Origin: Luteitalea sp. TBR-22
GTDB lineage: Bacteria; Acidobacteriota; Vicinamibacteria; Vicinamibacterales; Vicinamibacteraceae
NCBI RefSeq assembly: GCF_016865485.1
Contig: NZ_AP024452.1
Span: 1,076,501 to 1,140,500, forward strand
Length of the DNA stretch: 64,000 nucleotides
Reading direction: 5' to 3'
Below the pieces are notes generated by a model. That model was not told the origin of the DNA, did not search any database, and was given only the letters and a program-made list of their open reading frames with translations. Positions 53,727-62,667 of this stretch are shown piece by piece (position 1 is the stretch's first letter; each line of letters starts with the position of its first letter). The position numbers and the translations under genes are program-made.

Positions 53727-55019
53727 TCAGAATACGACTTGCAGCCGCAGGACGCCCGACCAGAATGCGGTCTCGCCCTCCTTCGGCGTGCGCTCGGCGT
53801 CGGTGAAGTCCTCATGGATCGCGTTGGCGACCACCTTGACGTGCGGCATGACGTACCAGTTCACGCCCCCCGTCCAGATCCGGTCGCGGTTCTCCAGCAG
53901 GTGCTCGGCGCGGGGGTTGCGCAGCGGCGTGCCGTCCTTGCTCGCGCTGCCGAACCCCAGCTCCTCGTACCGCAGCGCCAGCTCGATGGCGCCCGGGCCG
54001 CCGTGCAGCACCGACCGCTTCATGCTGATGCTGTCGTCCTTGTCCTGCCCGGTGACGATCCACGTGCCGTAGGCATACCAGCCGGTGCCGAGGAAGTCCG
54101 ACAGGTCGACGTCGCCCAGGCCCTGGCGCAGGCGATCTTCCCGCGTCTGCATCCACTCGGCGCGCAGGCCGAAGGGGCCGGGCGTCCAGTCCAGCTCGAG
54201 CCCGAGGCGCTGCCGGCGCCCCTTCACGTACACCGGGCCGAAGTAGTCGAACCCGTAGGGCGTCTCGCCACGCAGGCTGTTGAGGCCCTCCGGCAGGTTG
54301 CCGGTCGTGTAGGCGACGCCGACGCGCAGCGACCGCAGGGCGGCCTCCTTGCCGACCAGCGGCCGGAGCACGGCAGCGGTGACGCGGCCGCCGAAGGTCG
54401 GGCCGAGGTCATCCTCGGCACCCTCGACGAACTGCGGCTCCGACAGCTTGCCGATGTCGCCGTCGGTGTCGAACAGGCCGGCCTCGTAGGTGAGTCCGCG
54501 GCCGAAGAACCGCCCGTGCGCCATCGCGCCCCGATCGCGCGCCGGGGTGAGCTGCGTGGAGGCGCGGGCGCGGTAGACGAAGTCGATCTCGGTGCGCCCG
54601 AAGTTCTGCTCGAGCCCGAACGGGATCTTGAAGCGGCCGCCGCGCACCTGGAGCGCATCGAAGGTGCCCCAGTTCAGGTACACGTCCTTCCAGTCCTTCC
54701 ACTCGCCGTCCTCGTCGAACTCCCGCTCGACCTCGAAGTCGAGGTGCCGCGTCAGCTTGCCCTTGACGCCGAGGCGGGCCACGTCGAGGTCGTAGAGGTC
54801 CTCGTCGACGTCCGGGTCGAAGCCGCGCCAGTCCATCACCAGGCGCGTGCGGAGCCCCACGTAGATGTCGTCGCCGAAGATGACGGCCGGACGGTCGTCC
54901 TTCCAGCCGAAGCCGCGCCGGTCCGGCGCCGGCGCGGCGGTCGACTGCGCGAGCGCGGCGGGCGCCCCGGCGATCAGCAGGGCGGCGAGCGTGAGGACGA
55001 GGGCGGGCGTGGGCGTCAC
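53727..55019 (-). CDS. Phosphate-selective porin (OprO/OprP-like)
   Basis: A 430-residue outer-membrane beta-barrel protein with a signal peptide ending ALAQ. Typical porin_O_P strands are visible: FGDDIYVGLRTRLVMDWRGF, GVKGKLTRHLDFEVEREFDE, LQVRGGRFKIPFGLEQNFGR and the terminal strand GVLRLQVVF ending in Phe. Trimeric relatives take up phosphate or polyphosphate. The start is placed at GTG 55019, which overlaps the upstream phospholipase-D-like stop by 4 bp (GTGA); the ATG 55046 would overlap by 31 bp. It lies between the phospholipase-D-like and CotH genes, suggesting an envelope function shared with them. Confidence 0.88.
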   Translation of the reverse strand: MTPTPALVLTLAALLIAGAPAALAQSTAAPAPDRRGFGWKDDRPAVIFGDDIYVGLRTRLVMDWRGFDPDVDEDLYDLDVARLGVKGKLTRHLDFEVEREFDEDGEWKDWKDVYLNWGTFDALQVRGGRFKIPFGLEQNFGRTEIDFVYRARASTQLTPARDRGAMAHGRFFGRGLTYEAGLFDTDGDIGKLSEPQFVEGAEDDLGPTFGGRVTAAVLRPLVGKEAALRSLRVGVAYTTGNLPEGLNSLRGETPYGFDYFGPVYVKGRRQRLGLELDWTPGPFGLRAEWMQTREDRLRQGLGDVDLSDFLGTGWYAYGTWIVTGQDKDDSISMKRSVLHGGPGAIELALRYEELGFGSASKDGTPLRNPRAEHLLENRDRIWTGGVNWYVMPHVKVVANAIHEDFTDAERTPKEGETAFWSGVLRLQVVF

Positions 55020-55915
55020 GACGGGTCTCCCGGAAGGCGGCGACACCGCGCCCCGGCCTGCCCGGCCAGGGTGCGGACGCCCGCGGCGAGGGGCTGCACG
55101 AGCGCGGGGTCGTCGACGATCAACGCCACCTCGCGGCGGAAGTCGAGGCTGAGCGTGGAGAGCGCGAGGCTCCCGACGAGTGCCCGCGCCTCGTCGACCA
55201 CCATCAGCTTGCCATGAGCGACCAGCGGCGGGGGGAGATCCTTGCCCACGACGGTCACCTCCACGCCCGCGGCGCGGCGCTCGCGCAACAGCGTCACGAC
55301 GTCCGGGTCGGCCAGCTTGTGGTCCAGGATGGCAATCGAGCGGCGTGCGCCGCGAATCAGGCCGTGGACGTCGCGCCGGCTGCCTTCGGGGCCGACCACG
55401 ACGCGTCGGCTGAAGTCGCGGTCGAACACCGGCGGGAGCCCGGCCGCATCCGCGTCGAAGAGGCCCAGCAGGCTGCGCGCGACCGAGGCGTCATTGGTGG
55501 TGACCACCGCGTCCCACGTGCGCGTGAAGCACTTGCGGGTCGGGTTCAGGGTCATCACGAGCGACGTGCTGTCGTCGGCGACCAGGTACTTGGCGTGGTA
55601 CTTGACGACGGGATCGGCGAACCAGGCGACGGTCGCCCCCATCCCGGCCAGCGAGGCGTGCAGCCTCGAGAGGGCCTTGCGCCCGCGCCGGGCCCGGCGT
55701 GTCAGGAGGGCCTCGACCTTCACGCCCCGCCGAACCGCCGCCGCCAGTGCCTCCACGACGCCCTCGTCGTCGCAACGGAACAGCGACAGGACCAGCCGGC
55801 GGCGGGCGCCTGCGATCGCGCGCAGCAGCGCCTCGCGGCGCGCGGCAGGCGCCAGCGCGACCGACTCGGTGATCGACGAGGCGTCAGCCGCGCTTGGGCG
55901 GCGACCAGGAGACAT
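55016..55915 (-). CDS. Phospholipase D-like protein (two HKD motifs)
   Basis: A 299-residue protein of the PLD/cardiolipin-synthase superfamily. Two HKD motifs are seen: H-x-K-x4-D as YHAKYLVADD (about residue 108) and AHGKLMVVDEARALVGS (about 243). Each half has the expected strand context (ALLTRRARRGRKALSRL; EVTVVGKDLPPPL). Members hydrolyse or transfer phosphodiester groups of phospholipids or nucleic acids. No signal peptide is apparent. ATG 55915 overlaps the upstream STAS-DUF4956 gene by 32 bp; its stop overlaps the porin start by 4 bp. Confidence 0.88.
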   Translation of the reverse strand: MSPGRRPSAADASSITESVALAPAARREALLRAIAGARRRLVLSLFRCDDEGVVEALAAAVRRGVKVEALLTRRARRGRKALSRLHASLAGMGATVAWFADPVVKYHAKYLVADDSTSLVMTLNPTRKCFTRTWDAVVTTNDASVARSLLGLFDADAAGLPPVFDRDFSRRVVVGPEGSRRDVHGLIRGARRSIAILDHKLADPDVVTLLRERRAAGVEVTVVGKDLPPPLVAHGKLMVVDEARALVGSLALSTLSLDFRREVALIVDDPALVQPLAAGVRTLAGQAGARCRRLPGDPS

Positions 55916-56999
55916 GCTTGATGCTCGCCCGGCCATCGGCCATCAGCTGGGCGCTGAGGTCCTCGATGGAGTCGCCCGGGCCCAGGTTGGTCAGGTAGCG
56001 CGCCGTGGCCTCGTCGCCCTGCGAGACCTCACGGGGCTCGAACACGATGCCGTTGATGGCAAACACCTGGTGGATGTGCGACATCGGCAGCTCGCGGCCC
56101 TCGGCCACGATCTCGACGAGCATGCTCCTCGGCCGGTCGGCGCTCAGCAGGTTCAGCATCGGCAGCAGCGCACACAGGAACAGCGTGCCCAGCCCGGCGA
56201 CCGCGAAGGCGCCCAGGCCGGCCGCCATGCCCAGGCCCATCAGGATGAACAGGATGGTGATGTCGCGCGCGTCCTCGACGGGCGTGCGGAAGCGGATGAC
56301 GCTGGCGGCGCCGGCGATGCCGAAGGCGCGTGCCAGGTTGTTGCCGATCAACACCATCATCAGCGCGCCCGACACGCAGAGCAGCACCTGCGCCTGATCC
56401 ATCGTCGGGTTGGGCGAGCGGTCGCTGCGGTTCTGGCGGTGGACCACGGTCACCAGCATGCCGATCAGCGCCGAGGCCACCAGCTTCGCGAGCTCGAAGA
56501 GCGGGTGGTCGAAGCCGCCCGGCGGGGACGCCACGAAGGGGGAGCCGGCGGCGGGCGCCGTCGCCGTCGGCAGGCCCAGCGTCGGCCACACCATGCCGGT
56601 CCCCACCAGCCCGACGCCGACCACGAGCACGCCGGTGAGGGTCAGGATCCGATCCCAGCGAACGTCCTGCGCCTTGGCGTCGGCGACCGAGTCCTTGACC
56701 TCGAGGACGCCGTCGAGCAGCGACAGGGTCAGCACCTCCCGGACGTGCGGGTTGGGACTGATCAGCGTGAAGCGGCGATTGAGGCGCTGCGCGGAGGTGT
56801 GGCCACGAACCAGCGCCCGGACGCCGGCGCTGTCGGCGGTCGGCACGGCCCGCAGGTCGACGACGACGTGGCGGTAGCCCTCGCGGAAGAGGCCCTGGAT
56901 GCGGCGCTCGAGTTCCTCGGCGGGACCGCCGGCAACGAGCGCTTCCTGGGGCGAGAGCACCAGGCGCGAGCCTGGTGCGTGGGACTGGCTGGTGGCCAT
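55884..56999 (-). CDS. STAS domain fused to DUF4956 membrane domain
   Basis: A 371-residue protein. The N-terminal 110 residues are a STAS (anti-sigma-antagonist-like) domain with VVVDLRAVPTADSAGVRALVRG, including the conserved Asp-Ser where SpoIIAA-type proteins are phosphorylated. The C-terminal 250 residues contain about five membrane helices and the DUF4956 core (LIGNNLARAFGIAGAASVIRFR-type stretch, ending RFRTPVEDARD), then a cytosolic tail. DUF4956 proteins usually stand alone next to VTC-type polyphosphate polymerases and CotH; the STAS fusion is unusual. First gene of the operon phospholipase-D, porin, CotH. ATG 56999 is the only start that keeps the STAS domain. Confidence 0.85.
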   Translation of the reverse strand: MATSQSHAPGSRLVLSPQEALVAGGPAEELERRIQGLFREGYRHVVVDLRAVPTADSAGVRALVRGHTSAQRLNRRFTLISPNPHVREVLTLSLLDGVLEVKDSVADAKAQDVRWDRILTLTGVLVVGVGLVGTGMVWPTLGLPTATAPAAGSPFVASPPGGFDHPLFELAKLVASALIGMLVTVVHRQNRSDRSPNPTMDQAQVLLCVSGALMMVLIGNNLARAFGIAGAASVIRFRTPVEDARDITILFILMGLGMAAGLGAFAVAGLGTLFLCALLPMLNLLSADRPRSMLVEIVAEGRELPMSHIHQVFAINGIVFEPREVSQGDEATARYLTNLGPGDSIEDLSAQLMADGRASIKHVSWSPPKRG

Positions 57000-57111
57000 G
57001 GCCTGGATGGGTGCACGAACGGTAACACGTTTTCGGCGGTGCGCAGCCAGCGCCGCCGGGCGCCGCCGTGCAACGCCTGGCTGCCGGTGTGGCCGGGGCA
57101 CGGCGCGCCGG

Positions 57112-57140
57112 TTGACTCGCGAGAAATTTGCCGATACAAG
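57112..57140 (+). promoter_or_regulatory. Sigma-70-like promoter of the radical SAM cluster
   Basis: TTGACT (57112-57117), a 17-bp spacer and TACAAG (57135-57140) in a locally AT-richer stretch of very GC-rich DNA. It points into the seven-gene run starting at 57240 and leaves an untranslated leader of about 95 nt. Confidence 0.55.
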
Positions 57141-57239
57141 TGATGCCATCACGGCTCGACCAGCACGGGGAGTTGGCAGCGCCGTGGGTGATCGCACCCT
57201 CGCCCCACCGGGTACGGGCCGCGTGCGCCCAGCGAGCTC

Positions 57240-57977
57240 ATGACCCGTACGCCCTTCTTCTGGTTCCTGATCTACGTGCACACCGCGTTCGGCGCGGCCG
57301 TGCTCGGCGCGTCGATCGCCGCCGCGCGCGCCCGCCGCGGCAGCGCCGCCCACCGCCGTGCGGGTTGGTGGTTCGTGCAGGCGATGGCCGGCCTGTTCGT
57401 CACCACGGCCCTGATGGCGTCGATCCGCTACACGTTCTTCCTGTTCGTCATCGGCTACGCGGCGTGGTACGCGTCGCACCAGGCGTGGCTGGGCGTGGCG
57501 GGGCGGGAGGACCGGCCGTACCTGGCCGGCCCACTCGCGACGCGCGTGCAGCACGATCTCGCCGTGATCCTCGGCGTGGCCCTGATGGCGTCGGCCGTGG
57601 CGATGCTCGTGCAGCGCACGTGGCCGATCACGCCGTACGGGCTCGGCCTCGGCGTCGCCTTCGCGTGGGGTGGCGTGCTGGCAGGCGTCGGCGGACTGGC
57701 GCGCGCCGGACGACTGGATCGCCTGCCGCGGCGGTCCCGTCACGCGACGCTCACGACGATCGCGGTCACGGCCGCGTGGAGCGAGTTCGCCGCCGACGTC
57801 ACGGTGCACTTCGTTCCAGCCACCGTCGTGTGGCTCGTCGCCTGGGTGACGCCGGCGCTGCTCGCCGCCTGGCGACTGCACCTCCGCATCGACATCCCTG
57901 CGAGCCTGCTCGCCTGCCTGCGGACCGGCCAGGCGCCGACGCCGGCGTGGCCCGCGGCTCGGGTGTCGCGCCCATGA
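57240..57977 (+). CDS. Multi-spanning membrane protein (DUF2306-like)
   Basis: A 245-residue inner-membrane protein with about six hydrophobic helices (FFWFLIYVHTAFGAAVLGAS; a second near 45-65; FFLFVIGYAAWYA; and three later). The RRGSAAHRRAGWWFVQAM segment after the first helix resembles the DUF2306 family, whose function is unknown. It is the first gene of the radical SAM cluster and overlaps the next gene by 4 bp (ATGA, 57974-57977). There is no signal that it is a transporter; it may anchor or process the cluster's product. Confidence 0.8.
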   Translation: MTRTPFFWFLIYVHTAFGAAVLGASIAAARARRGSAAHRRAGWWFVQAMAGLFVTTALMASIRYTFFLFVIGYAAWYASHQAWLGVAGREDRPYLAGPLATRVQHDLAVILGVALMASAVAMLVQRTWPITPYGLGLGVAFAWGGVLAGVGGLARAGRLDRLPRRSRHATLTTIAVTAAWSEFAADVTVHFVPATVVWLVAWVTPALLAAWRLHLRIDIPASLLACLRTGQAPTPAWPAARVSRP

Positions 57978-59008
57978 CGATGGCATCGCCGGGGTTCCTG
58001 CCGCCGCACGACCCCTTCGGGCGCACGGCGCCACTCGCGTACGAGCTCGAGGTGCCGGTCCTCGGCGTGCCGATGCGGATCAGGAGCAACGCCGCACAGG
58101 CCATCGCCCACGCGGAGCTGACCTACGGCGCGTGGCACGGCCTGCCGGCCCACCTCGTCGAGCCTCGGGCCGCGGCGTGCTTCGACATCGTCGTCCATCC
58201 GCGCACCGACGACATGCTGGCTCCGCTCGCGTATCGCAGGCACGGGCCGGTCTTCATGGCCGCCGCCGGCGCCGTGATGGTGTCGGTTCTGCTCGAGGCC
58301 GACCACGCGGTGGCGTTCGTTCCTGCGCAGGCGCTCGACCAGCGCGAATGGTTCACGGTCAACGTGCTCGGGCTCGCGTGGATGCTGGCCAGCCGCCGGC
58401 GCCGCGTGCCGCTGCACGCGGCCGTGGTGGAGGGCGCCTCGCGAGCCCTGCTGCTGCTGGCCGACAGCGGCGTGGGCAAGTCCACCCTCGCGTACGCGTG
58501 CGGCCGCGCCGGCCTGCGCGTGCTGACCGAGGACACCGTGTTCGTGGACGCGGAGGGCGGGACGCCCCGCCTGTGGGGCGCACTCCCGTGCCACTGGCTG
58601 TCGCCCGACACCGCAGCCGTCTTCCCGGAACTGGCCGACCATCCGGTCGTCGTCCGCGCCAACGGCAAGTCCCGCATCCGCGTGCCCGTGGCCGGGGCTC
58701 CGGTCCTCACCAGCGTCGCGCCGGTCACCGCCGTCCTGATCGTCCCGGGCGGTGACGAGCCCGTCCTCGAGCGTCTCGCCGGCGACACCCTGGCCGACAT
58801 CGTCGCTGCCGATCGCACCGAGGGGTTCGACCAGTATCCCGAGGCGCGCCCGGCGGTGATTGCATGGCTGCGCCGCCAGCCGGCGTACCGGTGCACGCGG
58901 GGCGCCGATCCACGGGCGACCGCCGCCCTGCTCTCGGCCCTCGCGGACGAGGCGCCCGCGGTCACCCCGGCATCCACCCTCCTCCCACTGGTCACTTCGA
59001 TCCCGTGA
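57974..59008 (+). CDS. HPr-kinase-like P-loop protein
   Basis: This 344-residue protein resembles the C-terminal kinase domain of HPr kinase/phosphorylase and the HprK-related proteins found in peptide- and exopolysaccharide-modification clusters. The P-loop is LLADSGVGKSTLAYACG (about 160-176), followed by the family stretch GLRVLTEDTVFVDAEGG. Residues 1-150 form an N-terminal domain with no clear match. True HprK phosphorylates Ser46 of HPr; the motif around the second acidic loop looks altered, so another protein or small molecule is the likely substrate. It overlaps its neighbours on both sides by 4 bp. Confidence 0.8.
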   Translation: MTMASPGFLPPHDPFGRTAPLAYELEVPVLGVPMRIRSNAAQAIAHAELTYGAWHGLPAHLVEPRAAACFDIVVHPRTDDMLAPLAYRRHGPVFMAAAGAVMVSVLLEADHAVAFVPAQALDQREWFTVNVLGLAWMLASRRRRVPLHAAVVEGASRALLLLADSGVGKSTLAYACGRAGLRVLTEDTVFVDAEGGTPRLWGALPCHWLSPDTAAVFPELADHPVVVRANGKSRIRVPVAGAPVLTSVAPVTAVLIVPGGDEPVLERLAGDTLADIVAADRTEGFDQYPEARPAVIAWLRRQPAYRCTRGADPRATAALLSALADEAPAVTPASTLLPLVTSIP

Positions 59009-60495
59009 CAGACGTCCTGCTCGCCACCGCCAACTTCATGGCGCTCGATCCCAAGCAGCGCCGCAAGTCGCGCCCGTATCCGCCCCTCGCGGCGCTGTAC
59101 GCCGCCAGCCTGCTGCGGCAAGGCGGGCTGCAGGTCGGTCTCTTCGACGCCACCCTGCAACCCGACGAAGGGGCGTTCGCCGCCTGCCTCGAATCGCATC
59201 GTCCGCGCCTGGTGGTGCTCTACGAGGACAACTTCAACTTCCTGTCGAAGATGTGCCTCGACCGCATGGCCGACGCCGCGTTGACGATGGCGGCGATGGC
59301 GCGCGCGGCGGGCGCGACGGTGGCGGCAGCAGGGCCGCACGTGACCGATCATCCGGGACGGTACCTGGAGCGTGACGTGCAGTACGCACTGGTGCGCGAA
59401 CCTGACCGCACCACCGCCGAACTCGCGGCCATCCTGCTGGGCCGCGCGTCGGGGCGTCCGGAAGACGTCCCCGGTGTCGTCGTGGCCGACCCGACCACGC
59501 CTGGGAGGCTGCACTTCGCACCGGGCCGCGCACCAGAGCGGCAGCTCGACGCGTTCCCGGAGGCCGCGTGGGATCTCGTCGACGTCGAGGCCTACCGGCG
59601 CGTCTGGACGGCGGCGCACGGCTACTTCAGCCTGAACCTGGTGACCACCCGCGGGTGCCCGTTCCACTGCAACTGGTGCGCGAAGCCGATCTGGGGGCAG
59701 CGCTACGCGATGCACTCACCGGCCCGCGTGGCGGCCGATCTCGCCAGCCTGAAGGCGCGGTGCCGGCCCGATCACGTGTGGTTCGCCGACGACATCTTCG
59801 GGCTCCGCCCGGCGTGGGTCACCGAGTTTGCCAGGGAGGTCGCGGCGCGCGACGCCCGCGTGCCCTTCACGATCCAGACGCGGGCCGACCTGATGACGCC
59901 GGAGGCGGTGCACGGGCTCGCGCAGGCCGGCTGCGTCGAGGCCTGGCTCGGCGCCGAGAGCGGCAGCCAGCAGGTGCTCGATGCCATGGACAAGGGCACG
60001 ACGATCGAGGAGATCGCGGTGGCGCGTCGTCGCCTCGGGGCGGCGGGCATCCGCGCCGCGTTCTTCATCCAGTTCGGGTATCCCGGCGAGGAATGGCCGC
60101 AGATCCAGGAGACGGTGGACATGGTGCGCCGCCTGCTCCCCGACGACATCGGCGTGAGCGTGACCTACCCGCTGCCGGGGACCGGCTTGTACGAGCGGGT
60201 CCGCCAGGAACTCGGCGCCAAGACCCAGTGGGTGGACAGCGACGACCTGGCGATGATGTTCCAGGGCACGTACACGAGCGAGTTCTACCGGCGCCTGCAC
60301 GCCCTGCTGCACCGCGATCTCGACGTGCGTCGTGCCGGCGCGGCCGGGCAGGACGTGGCGGCAGAGGCGGCCGCGGTGCGTACGGCGTGGGACGCCCTCG
60401 AATGCGACGAGGCGAACCATCGCCGCGCCGATGTCGTGTCACTGGGCGCGCGCACGCCATCGCCGCGACCGGTCCTCGCCCTGGACGCCAACTGA
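59005..60495 (+). CDS. Cobalamin-type radical SAM protein 1
   Basis: A 496-residue protein. The N-terminal 190 residues look like a B12-binding Rossmann domain (RPYPPLAALYAASLLRQGG; LVVLYEDNFNF; AAAGPHVTDHPGRYL), although no DxHxxG motif is seen, so cobalamin would be base-off or absent. The radical SAM core begins near 205 with the cluster motif RGCPFHCNWC (C-x3-C-x2-C), followed by FADDIFGLRP and WLGAESGSQQVLDAM. The C-terminus is a helical extension. It resembles enzymes that methylate or rearrange unactivated carbons. Start GTG 59005 overlaps the kinase gene by 4 bp. Confidence 0.88.
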   Translation: MTDVLLATANFMALDPKQRRKSRPYPPLAALYAASLLRQGGLQVGLFDATLQPDEGAFAACLESHRPRLVVLYEDNFNFLSKMCLDRMADAALTMAAMARAAGATVAAAGPHVTDHPGRYLERDVQYALVREPDRTTAELAAILLGRASGRPEDVPGVVVADPTTPGRLHFAPGRAPERQLDAFPEAAWDLVDVEAYRRVWTAAHGYFSLNLVTTRGCPFHCNWCAKPIWGQRYAMHSPARVAADLASLKARCRPDHVWFADDIFGLRPAWVTEFAREVAARDARVPFTIQTRADLMTPEAVHGLAQAGCVEAWLGAESGSQQVLDAMDKGTTIEEIAVARRRLGAAGIRAAFFIQFGYPGEEWPQIQETVDMVRRLLPDDIGVSVTYPLPGTGLYERVRQELGAKTQWVDSDDLAMMFQGTYTSEFYRRLHALLHRDLDVRRAGAAGQDVAAEAAAVRTAWDALECDEANHRRADVVSLGARTPSPRPVLALDAN

Positions 60496-60496
60496 C

Positions 60497-61894
60497 GTGC
60501 CCGACGTCCTGCTCTCGCACGGCTACTTCCTCGCCGAGGACCCGAAGGAACAGCAGATCATGCGGCCGTACCCGCCGCTCGGGCTGCTGTACCTCTCGGC
60601 GTACCTCAAGCGCGCCGGATTCGGCGTCGAGATCTTCGACAGCACGCTGCGGACTCGCGCCGAGCAGTCGGCGACGCTGGCCTCGCGCGGCGCGCCGGTG
60701 CTCGGCCTCTACACGAACCTGATCACGCGCCGGTCGGTGCTCGACGTCGCGGCCGTCGCGCGCTCGCACGGCTGGACGGTGGTGCTCGGCGGTCCCGAGT
60801 CGGCCAACTATCCCCGCGAGTACCTGTCGCGCGGCGCGCACGTCGTGGTGCTCGGCGAGGGCGAGGTGACGATGGCGGCGCTGCTCGAGGCGCTGCCGAC
60901 CCGCGGCCCGCACCGGCTGCACGAGGTGCCGGGCCTGGCCTTCCTCGACGAGGCCGGCGAGATGGTCGTCACCGCGCCACGGCCGCAGGTCGAGGATCTC
61001 GACTCGCTGCCGTGGCCCGACCGCGCAGCCATCGACCTGCCCGCGTACGTCGACATCTGGCGCACGCACCACGGCCGGGGCAGCGTCAACCTGATCACGG
61101 CCCGCGGCTGCGCCTATCGCTGCAACTGGTGCAGCCACGCGGTGTACGGCCACACGCATCGCCGTCGGCGACCTGAGGCGTGTGCCGACGAGGTCGCGCA
61201 CATCCGCGAGGCGTACGCGCCGGACCAGCTCTGGTACGCCGACGACGTGTTCACCATCGACCATCGCTGGCTGAAGGCCTACGCGGAGGAGATCACCAGG
61301 CGCGGCCTCGCGCTGCCGTTCGAGACGATCTCCAGGGCCGATCGCATGCTGAAGGAGGACGTGTTCGAGGCGCTGGCCGCGCTCGGGTGCTCCCGCATCT
61401 GGATCGGCGCCGAGAGCGGCAGCCAGCGGATCCTCAACGCGATGCAGCGCGGCGTGACGCGCGAGCAGGTGCAGTGGGCGGCGCACGCCGCCCGCCGGCA
61501 CGGCATCGAGGTCGGCATGTTCCTGATGTGGGGCTACGAAGGCGAGACCCCCGACGACATCGCCGAGACCGTCGACCTGGTCAAGCGGGCGCACCCGCAC
61601 GTGTTCTTCACGACGCTCGCCTATCCGATCGCCGGAACCGGCTACTACCGCAAGGTCGCCGACCGCGTGTCGCTGCCCGTGCCCTGGGAAGACGCCACCG
61701 ATCGTGACCACGTGATCGCCGGGCGCCGCGACCGCGCCTACTACGCCCACGCCGACCGCTGGCTGCGGCGCGACGTCGAGGCGCACCACCTCCGCGAGGC
61801 CGATCCCGGCCGCGCCTCCATGCTCGCCGCCGAGGCCGACGAGGCGCGTCGTGCGCTGCTGGCGGCGCACCACGCGGACGCGGCGAGGCCGTGA
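60497..61894 (+). CDS. Cobalamin-type radical SAM protein 2
   Basis: A 465-residue paralogue of the preceding protein. Shared layout: MRPYPPLGLLYLSAYLKRAG at the N-terminus, then GGPESANYPREYL and a GEGEVTMAALLEALP segment, and the radical SAM motif RGCAYRCNWC (C-x3-C-x2-C) near 213. Downstream are ADDVFTIDHRWLKAYAEEI and IWIGAESGSQRILNAMQRG. The C-terminal 60 residues are charged and differ from protein 1. GTG 60497 follows the upstream stop by one base. It probably acts in sequence or as a partner with protein 1. Confidence 0.9.
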   Translation: MPDVLLSHGYFLAEDPKEQQIMRPYPPLGLLYLSAYLKRAGFGVEIFDSTLRTRAEQSATLASRGAPVLGLYTNLITRRSVLDVAAVARSHGWTVVLGGPESANYPREYLSRGAHVVVLGEGEVTMAALLEALPTRGPHRLHEVPGLAFLDEAGEMVVTAPRPQVEDLDSLPWPDRAAIDLPAYVDIWRTHHGRGSVNLITARGCAYRCNWCSHAVYGHTHRRRRPEACADEVAHIREAYAPDQLWYADDVFTIDHRWLKAYAEEITRRGLALPFETISRADRMLKEDVFEALAALGCSRIWIGAESGSQRILNAMQRGVTREQVQWAAHAARRHGIEVGMFLMWGYEGETPDDIAETVDLVKRAHPHVFFTTLAYPIAGTGYYRKVADRVSLPVPWEDATDRDHVIAGRRDRAYYAHADRWLRRDVEAHHLREADPGRASMLAAEADEARRALLAAHHADAARP

Positions 61895-62667
61895 CGACGA
61901 CGGACGCGTTCGACGGACTGGCGGCCGACTACGACCGCGCCTTCACGCAGACCCGCATCGGGCGGTGGATGCGCGAGGCGACCTGGCGGCGCTGCGACGC
62001 GCTGTTCCCGGCGGGCGCGCGGGTCCTCGAGATCAACTGCGGCACCGGCGAGGATGCCGTCCACCTCGGACGGCGCGGCGTCCGCGTCGTCGCCACCGAC
62101 GCCTCGCCCGCGATGGTGACGGTGGCCAGGCGGAAGGTCGAGGACGCGGGACTGGAGTCGGTCGTCGAGGTGGCGCTACGGCCCATCGAGGCCATCGGCG
62201 ACGACCTCGGCGCCTTCGACGGCGTGTTGTCCAACTTCGGCGGCCTCAACTGCGTCGGCGACCTTGCGGCGGTGGCGACCCGGCTGGCCGGCGTGCTGCG
62301 CCCGGGAGGTCGGGCGCTCCTGTGCGTGATGGGGCCGCGTGTGCCCTGGGAGTTCGCGTGGTTCGCGATCCGGGGCGACCTGGCGCGCGCCCGCCGGCGT
62401 CGCCGCGGTGGCGTGACGTGGCGAGGCATGACCATCCACTACTACGCCGCGGCAGACGTGCGCGCCGCCTTTGCGCCGGGCTTCCGCGTGACGCGCACCT
62501 GGGCGCTGGGCGCCGTGATGCCGCCGCCCTTCGCCGAGGCGTGGGCGGTGACGCACCCGCGGCTGTCGGCAGGACTGGCGCGCCTGGAGCGTCGTCTCGA
62601 GACGGCCTGGCCGCTGCCCTCGCTCGCCGATCACGTGGTCGTCGAGCTCGAACGGAGGCCCGCGTGA
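61891..62667 (+). CDS. SAM-dependent methyltransferase A
   Basis: This 258-residue class I methyltransferase begins with TTDAFDGLAADYDRAFTQTRIG and has the SAM loop VLEINCGTGEDAVHLGRRG (about 46-64), the post-strand-2 acidic residue in ATDASPAMV, and GVLSNFGGLNCVGDL as motif IV. The C-terminal half is a substrate cap including RGMTIHYYAAADVRAAF. The relatives methylate small molecules, often polyketide- or sugar-derived. Its start overlaps the preceding stop by 4 bp (GTGA), and its own stop overlaps the next gene's GTG. Confidence 0.88.
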   Translation: MTTTDAFDGLAADYDRAFTQTRIGRWMREATWRRCDALFPAGARVLEINCGTGEDAVHLGRRGVRVVATDASPAMVTVARRKVEDAGLESVVEVALRPIEAIGDDLGAFDGVLSNFGGLNCVGDLAAVATRLAGVLRPGGRALLCVMGPRVPWEFAWFAIRGDLARARRRRRGGVTWRGMTIHYYAAADVRAAFAPGFRVTRTWALGAVMPPPFAEAWAVTHPRLSAGLARLERRLETAWPLPSLADHVVVELERRPA

